64,000 nucleotides of DNA from the NCBI RefSeq assembly GCF_019352175.1, contig NZ_JACBYI010000024.1:34431-98430 (forward strand), written 5' to 3'. The position numbers were made by a program, and so were the translations under genes. Each line of letters starts with the position of its first letter. Position 1 is the first letter of the stretch. This document shows positions 16,697-25,057 of the stretch, one piece after another. A model generated the notes under the pieces. It worked only from the letters and a program-made list of their open reading frames with translations, searched no databases and was not told where the DNA came from. Source of the DNA: Paenibacillus sp. S150 (GTDB lineage Bacteria; Bacillota; Bacilli; Paenibacillales; Paenibacillaceae).

Positions 16697-18160
16697 ATGG
16701 TAAAAGAGGATACGAAGGAGAAGTTGGCTCTGGCTGTCCTGGAGACGGTTGGAGGCGAGGGCAACGTTGCCATGGTCAGTCACTGTTACACTCGCTTGCG
16801 TCTGACGGTTAATGACCCTTCCGCAGTGGACGAGAGCAAGATCAGATCCATTCCGGGTGTGCTGGGCTCTGTCATCCGCGGAAATGAATATCAGGTTGTC
16901 ATTGGCCCGGATGTATCCTCTGTCTACCTGACCTTCATGACGCTTGGAAACTTTCAGGCGGATGAAGACATTATGAACACTTCAGATGCCGAGCCGGTCA
17001 AAAAAGGGGAGAAAAAGGAGGAGGTGAAGCGGGTATCGCTGTTTGTGAAGCTGCTTGACTTTATTGCAGGAACTTTTTCTCCAATTATTCCGGTATTGAT
17101 TGCCGGGGGCCTGACTGGAGCGGTGCTGACGGTTCTTACCAGTTTCTTCGGCGTTGCTGCCGATTCCGGGACGTATGTCGTTTTCAGCGCCGTCAATCAG
17201 GCCGCATTCTATTTCCTTCCGGTTTTTATCGGCTTCAGTGCTGCCAGAAAGCTGAATATCAATCCTTTTTTGGGGGCTTTTCTGGGTGTTGTGCTGCTCT
17301 TCTCGACCATTAATGGAGCGGAGGGACTAAACTTCTTCGGCATCCCTGTTCATACAACGACGTACAATACCACCGTATTCCCCGTGCTGCTGGCCATTGG
17401 CTTCATGTCTGTTGTCTACAAATTCTTTGATGCCAGATTGCCCAAGGTAATCAAAACCGTGCTGCTGCCCCTTTTGACAATAATTATAACGGTTCCGGTC
17501 ACTCTGATTGTGCTGGGGCCGATCGGCGACATCGTCGGCACCTATTTCTCGGACGGCGTGTACGGGCTGTACAATCTGGCACCGCCGCTTGCCGTTCTTG
17601 TTATCGGCGCCGCTACTCCGTTCCTTGTATTCTTCGGTATGAACAATGCCCTGTACCCCGTGCTGTTCGCCATTTTTGCCGCGCAGAACAATGATCCGCT
17701 CATTGTGGCGGGGATGCTCTCGGCCAATATTTCTGTCGGCGCCGCTTGTCTGGCTGTCGGCCTTAAAGCGAAGAACGCCTCCACCCGCAGCGTCGGCATC
17801 TCCGCGGGAGTGTCCGGGCTTCTGGGAATCACCGAGCCGGGAGTATACGGCATTCTGTTTCCGCTCAAGCGTCCGCTGGTTGCGGCGGTGATCGGCGGCG
17901 GTGTCGGCGGTCTGCTCTGCGGTTTCCTGAAGGTGGCCGGTTATGCGGTTGTCTCCCCCAGCCTGGCTTCCATCGTTGCCTTCATTCCGGCAGACGGAAC
18001 CATGAACAATTTTTATTTCGCGCTTGTGGTGACCGCTGTGTCCTTTATCGTCGCATTCGCGGCGGCATGGGTGCTGGGCTTTGAGCAAGATACCGATAAG
18101 CAGGGAAACAGAGTGCAGAGGCTGGACAGAAAGGAAGAATTGAATGGCGTTACTGTTTGA
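16697..18160 (+). CDS. PTS transporter EIIBC, glucose/beta-glucoside family
   Basis: The 487-residue protein has an EIIB domain (about 5-85) with the phosphorylated cysteine at Cys30 (VSHCYTRLRL) and a membrane EIIC domain (about 100-465) with GITEPGVYG. No EIIA domain or gene is present, so a shared EIIA must supply phosphate, as for MurP-type permeases. The ATG at 16697 has GAGGGG before it; the frame stays open upstream but carries no EIIB homology. The 258-bp leader from 16439 has a TATAAT at 16484 but no LicT-type antiterminator site I can see. It imports and phosphorylates the cluster's substrate. Confidence 0.88.
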   Translation: MVKEDTKEKLALAVLETVGGEGNVAMVSHCYTRLRLTVNDPSAVDESKIRSIPGVLGSVIRGNEYQVVIGPDVSSVYLTFMTLGNFQADEDIMNTSDAEPVKKGEKKEEVKRVSLFVKLLDFIAGTFSPIIPVLIAGGLTGAVLTVLTSFFGVAADSGTYVVFSAVNQAAFYFLPVFIGFSAARKLNINPFLGAFLGVVLLFSTINGAEGLNFFGIPVHTTTYNTTVFPVLLAIGFMSVVYKFFDARLPKVIKTVLLPLLTIIITVPVTLIVLGPIGDIVGTYFSDGVYGLYNLAPPLAVLVIGAATPFLVFFGMNNALYPVLFAIFAAQNNDPLIVAGMLSANISVGAACLAVGLKAKNASTRSVGISAGVSGLLGITEPGVYGILFPLKRPLVAAVIGGGVGGLLCGFLKVAGYAVVSPSLASIVAFIPADGTMNNFYFALVVTAVSFIVAFAAAWVLGFEQDTDKQGNRVQRLDRKEELNGVTV

Positions 18161-19328
18161 GCCGCTGACCATTCGCAACAAGACCATCCGCAATCGGATT
18201 TGTCTCCCTCCGATGGTCATCGGATCGTTCAGCGATGAGACAGGCATGGTGACACGCAACAACATAGAGCATTATGCGAGCTTCGCCAAGGGTGGAGTGG
18301 GGCTGATCATTCAGGAAAGCACCAGCCCTTCCACTTACGGCAAAGTGGCGGAGGATCAATTGGGTATATGGCATGATGACCATATACCCGGTCACCGCAG
18401 GATTGTGGAGGCTGTCCATGCGGCGGGGGCCGCAATTGTTATGCAGCTCTGCCATGCAGGTGTAACGGCAATTGAAGAAGAGACCTTCTGCCCGAGTGCG
18501 TACAGCTGCACCAAGAACGACCGGTTCCGCACAGGGACACCGCTGACGCCTGAGCATATCCGGAAGCTTCAGGATGATTTCGTGAATGGAGCGGTAAGGG
18601 CGTGGAAGGCAGGCTATGACGGCATTGAACTCCACGGCGCCCACCGGTACCTGATCTGCCAATTCCTAAATAAACGGGTTAACAAGCGGGATGACCGATA
18701 CGGGCGGGACCGGACCCTGTTCGCCATAGAAATGGTCAGGCGGATCCGGAAGCTTGTTCCGGAGGATTTCATTCTCGGCATCAGGCTGGGCGCTTTCGAG
18801 CCGACGCTTGAGGACGGCATAGCACATGCCGTGAAGCTTGCCGGTAATGGATTCGACTATCTGAACATCTCCTACGGCTGCACGGGTGAGTTCGACAGCT
18901 GCGTCCCCGGGGACTACCCGTTTAAGGACGTCATTTACGCAGCCGGTGAAATCAAGAAGCATGTCGGCGTTCCTGTCTTCGCAGTCAACGGAATTCGTAC
19001 GCCTGAATCGGCGGAGTCGATTCTCAAGGTCACTGGTGTCGATGCGGTGAATATCGGGCGGAGCATGCTGGTGAATCCGAATTGGGCCAATGATGCGATT
19101 GCCAGTGCGGATCCGGGACGTTGTCTCGAATGCCGCGGCTGCCAGTGGCACAAGGAGCCTCCGAAATGCCCCGGAAGGAAGCTGTTGATCAAGAAGCGCA
19201 GCAGGGCGGCTGCTGCAGCCGCAGAGCAACCGGGGACAACAGATATTCATGCCGCAGGAGTACCATCAGATGATGAAATGTCACGGAAGACCCTCAATTT
19301 GCCTTCGGCAGATTCGAGGCTTCCGTAA
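18144..19328 (+). CDS. Old yellow enzyme-family NADH:flavin oxidoreductase
   Basis: The 394-residue protein has the FMN-binding TIM barrel of the OYE family, with LHGAHRYLICQFLNKRVNKR (about 163-182). At its end are Cys327, Cys330, Cys333 and Cys342, spaced like the 4Fe-4S ligands of 2,4-dienoyl-CoA reductase, but the second flavin/NADPH domain of those enzymes is absent. The last 45 residues are low in complexity. It starts 17 bp inside the PTS gene with AGGAAG upstream, so it is coupled to transport. Reduction of an alkene or release of an amine from the imported compound would fit the family. Confidence 0.85.
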   Translation: MALLFEPLTIRNKTIRNRICLPPMVIGSFSDETGMVTRNNIEHYASFAKGGVGLIIQESTSPSTYGKVAEDQLGIWHDDHIPGHRRIVEAVHAAGAAIVMQLCHAGVTAIEEETFCPSAYSCTKNDRFRTGTPLTPEHIRKLQDDFVNGAVRAWKAGYDGIELHGAHRYLICQFLNKRVNKRDDRYGRDRTLFAIEMVRRIRKLVPEDFILGIRLGAFEPTLEDGIAHAVKLAGNGFDYLNISYGCTGEFDSCVPGDYPFKDVIYAAGEIKKHVGVPVFAVNGIRTPESAESILKVTGVDAVNIGRSMLVNPNWANDAIASADPGRCLECRGCQWHKEPPKCPGRKLLIKKRSRAAAAAAEQPGTTDIHAAGVPSDDEMSRKTLNLPSADSRLP

Positions 19329-19393
19329 GCGTTGTCCCCTTTCGGACACCGTTATTTCAGGATAGATATCTGAGTTTCAAGTTGGGAGCATAG

Positions 19394-20356
19394 ATGAAGA
19401 CAAACAGAGTAACCCTAATCTCGCTAATTATTGCCATACTGAGCTTTAGTTCCTATGAGGTTGTCAGCAAGACGGTCGTTGGACATATCGACCCGACACA
19501 ACTGACCTTTCTCCGCTATTTAACGGGAGGGGTCTTTCTGCTTCCTTTTGCTTTCGCGGATCTGAAAAAGCGTCAGAAGGGCATGACGGGCCGCGATCTC
19601 CTGAACCTGTTTGCATTGGGAGTCTTAAATGTTGCGATCAGCATGAACATCATACAGATTGGATATCAGCATACCGACGCCAGTCTGGCAGCCATTATAA
19701 TTAGCTCCAATCCGATTTTCGTGGCGTTGATCTCCAGTTTTATTTTGAAGGAGCATTTATCGTTCAAAAAAATAGCAGGTTTGAGCATTGGAATCGTCGG
19801 GGTGCTGATAGCGATGGGCGGTACAGGCGACATGTCAGAGCCGGACATGCTCTATGGAATTATACTGCAGGTCATCGGGATGCTGGCCTTCAGCTTGTAC
19901 ACCGTCTTTGGCAAAAAGACCTCACAGAAGCTTGGAAGCTCGGCCATGACTGCGTTTACCGACTTGTTCGGCGCATTGGCCGTCCTGCCGCTTGTTCTGG
20001 CGAAGGGTGTTCACCCGTTCAGCTTTGATCTTGGAGCGATCTGGATTCAGATGCTCTATATCTGTATTTTTAATACCGGTATCGCCTTCTATCTGTACTT
20101 CCGGGCCTTGGAGTCGCTGGATACCAGCCTGGGAGCGATGTCGTTCCTGGTTAAGCCCTTGCTGGCCAGTCTGATAGCCGCTGTCTTCCTGGGTGAAGCG
20201 CTCTCGTATCAAATTTTCTTCGGTATTTTCTTCGTATCGGCTGGTATATATCTTGTCCTGCTATCCACGAAGGACACGAAGCTGCAGGGCCGCAGTAAAA
20301 AGAAGCGGCTGAAAGCCATGGACCAAGCGCCGGAAAAGGTCGGGATGGAGTCCTAG
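19394..20356 (+). CDS. EamA-type DMT permease
   Basis: The 320-residue protein has ten predicted membrane helices arranged as two EamA repeats (about 5-140 and 150-290) and a basic cytoplasmic tail. These are drug/metabolite exporters or amino-acid carriers. It starts 65 bp after the oxidoreductase on the same strand and is followed by a terminator, so it closes the cluster. Export of a released product, or uptake of a related compound, are both possible. Confidence 0.85.
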   Translation: MKTNRVTLISLIIAILSFSSYEVVSKTVVGHIDPTQLTFLRYLTGGVFLLPFAFADLKKRQKGMTGRDLLNLFALGVLNVAISMNIIQIGYQHTDASLAAIIISSNPIFVALISSFILKEHLSFKKIAGLSIGIVGVLIAMGGTGDMSEPDMLYGIILQVIGMLAFSLYTVFGKKTSQKLGSSAMTAFTDLFGALAVLPLVLAKGVHPFSFDLGAIWIQMLYICIFNTGIAFYLYFRALESLDTSLGAMSFLVKPLLASLIAAVFLGEALSYQIFFGIFFVSAGIYLVLLSTKDTKLQGRSKKKRLKAMDQAPEKVGMES

Positions 20357-20438
20357 CGGGAACTGTCGTCCAAGCAAGGCGTTCAAGTGGTATGGGGTGG
20401 TGCACACTTGTAGGGAAATTCGATGCAAAAAGAAAAGA

Positions 20439-20460
20439 GGCCATCCTGCAAAGGATGGCC
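20439..20460. terminator. Bidirectional terminator between convergent operons
   Basis: GGCCATCCT-GCAA-AGGATGGCC is a perfect stem. The minus strand continues with a T-rich run (TCTTTTCTTTTT), so it best serves the GH16 gene coming from the right, and it may also stop the permease transcript. Confidence 0.75.
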
Positions 20461-20617
20461 TTATACGTTCCGTTAGAATCAGCGCCCTAAGCCGCCCCAG
20501 GGGGGAGGAAAGGGCCGCAGATTCTGTTGGGGCAATACCAGTAACAAAGTCAAGAAGCCTATTGCTTACATGCCATACAGAATTCTGTAATGAAAATTCG
20601 GCTTGAGTATCTTCTTT

Positions 20618-23251
20618 CTACTCCGGGGTTCCCTGGGTCACCCCATGCACATATGTCTGCCAAGGGGAATCCAGTGCTCCTTGACCCGGGTTGTAGGTGA
20701 AGAAGTATTCCACGGTATCGCCTTGCTGCAGGTTATTCACCGGGTAGGTGTAGTTGCCGTTGCCAGCGGGGGTCATGGCTACGTTCAGCTGTCCGCCGTT
20801 GTTGATCTTGTAGTGCAGATCGGCGAAGGTTGCGCCGTTCACATAGAACAGCAGGTTATTGCCTGTTTTCTTCAGGCCGCGCACCTCATCGCCGATAATA
20901 ATTACGGCCTGGGGAGGCGGCACGACGGTAATGGTGCTGGAGGCTGTTTTGTTGCCGTCGGCCGTTGTGGCCGTAACGGTTGCTGTGCCCGGTGCGAGAC
21001 CGGTCACGGTACCGTTCTGGTTCACGGACGCGATGCCGGAACCCGAAACGGTCCAAGCGACCTGTTGATTGGCAGCGTTGGCAGGCGTCACACTGGCGGT
21101 TAACTGAACGCTCTGTCCGGCTTCCACTTGGGCGGTGGACGGAGTTACGGATACGCCGCTAACCGGGACATTTCCGGGATTTCCGCCGCCGCTGCCTTCT
21201 TTATACACCCGTACATAATCCACCTGCATCGTTGCCGGGATATCAGACGGATCAGGGACCAGCCCGCCGTCAAAGTGCCCGCCGACCGCCAGATTCATAA
21301 TAATGTAGAAGGGCTGGTCGAAAGGGGCGTTCGGATTGTTCGGTGCAGCTACGGAATACCATTGATCTCTGCTGACTTTAAAGAAGAACTTGCCGTCCAC
21401 ATACCACTTCACGTTATCTTCTTCCCAGATCATGGAATACACATGATAATCATTGGCGAAGGTTTGGCCTTCAGGGAAGTGATATTCACCGGCAATATAC
21501 CGGTTCACGGGCCATTGTCCGCCAAAGTGTACGGCGCCGCTGGTTGTCCCGGGCAGCCGCCCTTTGGCTTCCATAATATCAATTTCGCCCGATGCGGCCC
21601 ATGCACCGTACGCTGCGTCTTCCGGAAGCATCCAGAGTGCAGGCCAGATGCCATTGCCTGTAGGCAGCTTGGCGCGAATGTCCACTCTGCCGTACTGGAA
21701 GGATAAATGATCTTTGGTGTTGATTTTACCGGAGGAGTATTGTGCATACCGGCTTGGATCCTGCGGGAAGGATTTCGGATCGTTCAAAGCCTTGATATTC
21801 AGCTGCCCGTCCTGTACATATATATTTTGTGTACTGTTTGTATAGTGCTGCAGCTCCGCATTGCCCCAGCCCCAGCTATTGGGGTCTTCGGTGATGTAGT
21901 AGCCTTGCTCATAATTCCATTTGCTTGTGTCGAGCGCGGTGCCGCTGAACTCATCCTGCCAGATGAGATTCATGCCCGGTACGGCCGGGTCCGTGGGCGT
22001 TCCGACTGTAATATCCTCATGGTCGGTGACATCGGGGCGCGGCGCATTGGGATTGCCGATAAAGGTGTAATAGACGTAATTGCTGCCGATACTACCGCCT
22101 GTCTGCCCGTTTAACGGATAGCCGATGCGGATTTCCATATCCTCTTGGATAGGCTGGAACCACAGTCCATAGATATAGTCGGCCCAATAGCCCCACTGAT
22201 TGGCGTCGGACATGTTGTTATAGCCGTTGCCGGCGTAAACAAATCCGCTCTGGCCGGAATTGCTTAAATCCACCCATTGGCCGTTGATTTTAATCTGATA
22301 GACGAATTGGCCCAGCTCGCTGCCGATCGGCGCGCCTCCGTCTATCTTAGGAAGCGGAAAGCCGATGGCACCGCTGTTATCCGCTGTGTAGGTGGTGCCG
22401 TCGTAGGCTGAAATGACGTATGAATTTCTGACAGGCTCATTAAAGATGATGGTGTATATGAGACTGGCGGAAGAGGTCTTCGATTCCAGCTTGACATTGA
22501 TTGATTCCGTTACGGTGAACCAGTAACCGCCGCCGCCGTCGGTGAATTGGCCGAAATTGCTGTCATAGATCCAGCCGCTGGCTGCATTGTTGTCAATATC
22601 AATCCATGTGCTGCTGTTTACAGGTTTTACATACACCTTCAAATCATCCGCCACGGCTTCATAAATTATGGCCGGATCATTGTTGAATGTAGGATAGGTA
22701 AAGCCTGCACTGCCTGTAAAGCCTGCTGTAATCTGCGGCCCTTGTGTAGGCGTCATAGCTGTGATGGTTGTTTTGTTTATGTTCTGAAATACTAGCGTGT
22801 AATTGAGTGTAACCCCGCTATTGGCCTTGGAGTACAGCTGAATTTCGGTCGTGGCGGAGAGTGTGAACCAGTAGCCGTTCATGCCGCCGTCGCTGAAGTG
22901 TCCCCAGTTCTGGTTGTAGACATAGCCGCCTGCGCTGTCGATGTCTACCCAGTTGCCACCCGTTTTCACTTTTACGCCCACGTCATCCGAAACATCATTC
23001 CAGGTGGCGGAGCCCCCGTTGAATATAGGCATGACAAAACCGTAGCTGGCTTGTCCAACCCCTGACTTGGAGATAACAGGCCCGTCTGCCGCTGAAAAGT
23101 AAGCCATAGAGCTAACGGTGACTCCTGCTGCTTCTGCTGTCTGAATCCTCGAAGCCGGCAATAGGCCGACGCCTGCCAGCATCACTATCGCTAAGAACAA
23201 ACTCAATACCTTTTGCTTAAACCCAATCTCCGTAATGTGAAGTCGCTTCAT
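20618..23251 (-). CDS. Secreted GH16 beta-1,3-glucanase with repeats, Big_2 and CBM56
   Basis: The 877-residue protein has a signal peptide (cut near 42), three related N-terminal repeats of about 95-125 residues with the core GYVYNQNWGHFSDGG, a GH16 domain (about 425-685), a Big_2 Ig-like domain (about 698-778) and a C-terminal beta-1,3-glucan-binding CBM56-like module (about 783-870). The catalytic residues are Glu556, Asp558 and Glu561 in GEIDIMEAKG. Such enzymes cut laminarin, callose or fungal wall glucan outside the cell. GGAGGG precedes the ATG and a cre-like site lies about 95 bp upstream. It faces the same way as the sensor and importer genes next to it. Confidence 0.9.
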   Translation of the reverse strand: MKRLHITEIGFKQKVLSLFLAIVMLAGVGLLPASRIQTAEAAGVTVSSMAYFSAADGPVISKSGVGQASYGFVMPIFNGGSATWNDVSDDVGVKVKTGGNWVDIDSAGGYVYNQNWGHFSDGGMNGYWFTLSATTEIQLYSKANSGVTLNYTLVFQNINKTTITAMTPTQGPQITAGFTGSAGFTYPTFNNDPAIIYEAVADDLKVYVKPVNSSTWIDIDNNAASGWIYDSNFGQFTDGGGGYWFTVTESINVKLESKTSSASLIYTIIFNEPVRNSYVISAYDGTTYTADNSGAIGFPLPKIDGGAPIGSELGQFVYQIKINGQWVDLSNSGQSGFVYAGNGYNNMSDANQWGYWADYIYGLWFQPIQEDMEIRIGYPLNGQTGGSIGSNYVYYTFIGNPNAPRPDVTDHEDITVGTPTDPAVPGMNLIWQDEFSGTALDTSKWNYEQGYYITEDPNSWGWGNAELQHYTNSTQNIYVQDGQLNIKALNDPKSFPQDPSRYAQYSSGKINTKDHLSFQYGRVDIRAKLPTGNGIWPALWMLPEDAAYGAWAASGEIDIMEAKGRLPGTTSGAVHFGGQWPVNRYIAGEYHFPEGQTFANDYHVYSMIWEEDNVKWYVDGKFFFKVSRDQWYSVAAPNNPNAPFDQPFYIIMNLAVGGHFDGGLVPDPSDIPATMQVDYVRVYKEGSGGGNPGNVPVSGVSVTPSTAQVEAGQSVQLTASVTPANAANQQVAWTVSGSGIASVNQNGTVTGLAPGTATVTATTADGNKTASSTITVVPPPQAVIIIGDEVRGLKKTGNNLLFYVNGATFADLHYKINNGGQLNVAMTPAGNGNYTYPVNNLQQGDTVEYFFTYNPGQGALDSPWQTYVHGVTQGTPE

Positions 23252-23344
23252 ACTTGCCCTCCTTATAATAAAATAATGGTTCCCGCCGGATCAGAATGAC
23301 CCGGAGCGACAATTCCCCCGCTAAGCGGTTCTATACGGCATATA

Positions 23345-23358
23345 AGAAATCGCTTACA
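23345..23358. promoter_or_regulatory. cre-like CcpA operator before secreted GH16 gene
   Basis: On the gene's strand it reads TGTAAGCGATTTCT, matching the consensus TGWAANCGNTNWCA except at the last base. It lies about 95 bp upstream of the GH16 start and predicts catabolite repression. Confidence 0.6.
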
Positions 23359-23481
23359 TTGGAGGATACCTTTATTTTATCGAAAGGAATAATCTGGTGA
23401 AAAGGTACAATTGTTTTTATTATGACCCAATTTTTTGGCTTTTGCCTGTCTCTTTGCTTATCCACACAGCCATACTCCGAT

Positions 23482-25053
23482 TTATAGCATAGTGTCCTGG
23501 TACCTGCCTTCTCTTTCCTGCTTCCGGCGCATCAGCTGCCGGTATTCGGTGGGCTGCATGTCCATCACATCCCGAAAGGCCCGTGTAAAGCTTTTGTAGC
23601 TTTCATATCCTACCATGGCGGCTACCTCAACGATTTTATGCTCGGTTTCGGCCAGCAGCCGCCGGGCTTTGTCCAGGCGCACATCACGCAGGTATTCTGC
23701 AAAGCCCTTGCCGATGCTCTTCTTAAACAGGTTGGAAAAATAGGCGTAATTAAGTGATACATGGTTGGATACCATCGCGAGATCCAGCGGCTTATGGTAA
23801 TTTTCGTGTATATATCGGATGGCTTCGTTCAAGTCCTGCGTGTTCCGATAGCTGCACTTATACTCATAATAAAACTGGTTCAGCCGAAGCAGCTGTTGCT
23901 GCAGCGCCTGAATATAATCGCGGATGCCCGGATAATCGAACAGATTACGCAAAGATTCTATATCCAGCGCTTCTTCTCCCATGTACGGGCGGATAACACG
24001 CTCATATTCCTCCAGCATTTGCACTATGGCGCGGCAGAGCTGCTGTGTGTAACGAATGTGGTAGCGTTGCAGCACATCTTTATGGAATATGCCGGAAATG
24101 CCTTGGCTGATTTTGCCGGTGTTGTTGGTACCGATTAACTGGAACAGGGAATATAGCTCCTCATAGGGAAGCTCCCACTGCTGCTCCAGCCGCTCAATAT
24201 GCGCGGGCAGGACGCAGCGCTTATCCGGAAACAGGAAGCTGTGCCGGTATAGCTCCAATACTTGCGTATAGCTGCCGGGCAATCCCTTTAATCCTTGCTG
24301 CGGGCCGGTCATTGCGGTTACGGCTTCAATCTGTCCTGCCGTGAGAGCAGCGGGAAAGGCTCCCGGATCAACAGCTGCATCAACTGCCAGGATCAGGTAC
24401 GGGCGGTGCTGCAGGCATATGCATCCCTGTCTGCCATATACACGGTAGGCTATGGATTCCATGCTGTGGCTGCTGCTGGCCCCCGGCTGGTTAATCCATA
24501 GTTCCTCCCGCAGCAGGCAAAGGCGGTAATTGCGCCACAGCTCCGCATTTTGCCGCTGGGTCTCATCAATCCACGTTTCATCGCCCGCCGCGCCCTGCAT
24601 ATACATGCGCAGCTCTTTGCGGCCGGTCTCCAGGGCGAGACGGGATAACTGCTCCATGTTGCGCGACAGCGACATTCGCGTCTGAATCTCCTGCCAGACA
24701 TGCTCAACCGAGGTTTGCAAATCCTCCCGCTTTACAGGCTTGAGCAGATAGCCTTTAGCCCCAAGCTCAATGGCCTTCTGGGCATAGGCAAAATCGCTGT
24801 AGCCGCTAATAATCAGATAATCCACCTTGATGCGTTCCTCTTTGGTCTGGGCCATCAGCGCCAGTCCGTCCATATCTGGCATCATGATATCTGTAATCAC
24901 CAGCTGGATGCTGTGCTGACGCAATATTTCCAGCGCCTCCATCCCGCTTGCGGCGCTGGAAATGCTGTCAAGCGGCAGAGGGAATTGGCGCAGCATAGCC
25001 TGCAGGCCGTCGCGAATGTGCTTTTGATCATCCACCACCAGAATATTGATCAT
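23482..25053 (-). CDS. AraC-type response regulator (YesN-like)
   Basis: The 523-residue protein has a receiver domain (1 to about 120) with phospho-acceptor Asp55 in VITDIMMPDMDG, a middle region without clear homology, and two AraC HTH motifs at the end (about 425-520). The ATG at 25053 lies four bases after the kinase stop, with GGAGG upstream; an in-frame TTG earlier would overlap the kinase gene. It is the partner of that kinase and probably activates the glucan importer and the GH16 genes on either side. Confidence 0.9.
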   Translation of the reverse strand: MINILVVDDQKHIRDGLQAMLRQFPLPLDSISSAASGMEALEILRQHSIQLVITDIMMPDMDGLALMAQTKEERIKVDYLIISGYSDFAYAQKAIELGAKGYLLKPVKREDLQTSVEHVWQEIQTRMSLSRNMEQLSRLALETGRKELRMYMQGAAGDETWIDETQRQNAELWRNYRLCLLREELWINQPGASSSHSMESIAYRVYGRQGCICLQHRPYLILAVDAAVDPGAFPAALTAGQIEAVTAMTGPQQGLKGLPGSYTQVLELYRHSFLFPDKRCVLPAHIERLEQQWELPYEELYSLFQLIGTNNTGKISQGISGIFHKDVLQRYHIRYTQQLCRAIVQMLEEYERVIRPYMGEEALDIESLRNLFDYPGIRDYIQALQQQLLRLNQFYYEYKCSYRNTQDLNEAIRYIHENYHKPLDLAMVSNHVSLNYAYFSNLFKKSIGKGFAEYLRDVRLDKARRLLAETEHKIVEVAAMVGYESYKSFTRAFRDVMDMQPTEYRQLMRRKQEREGRYQDTML

Positions 25054-25057
25054 ATGC

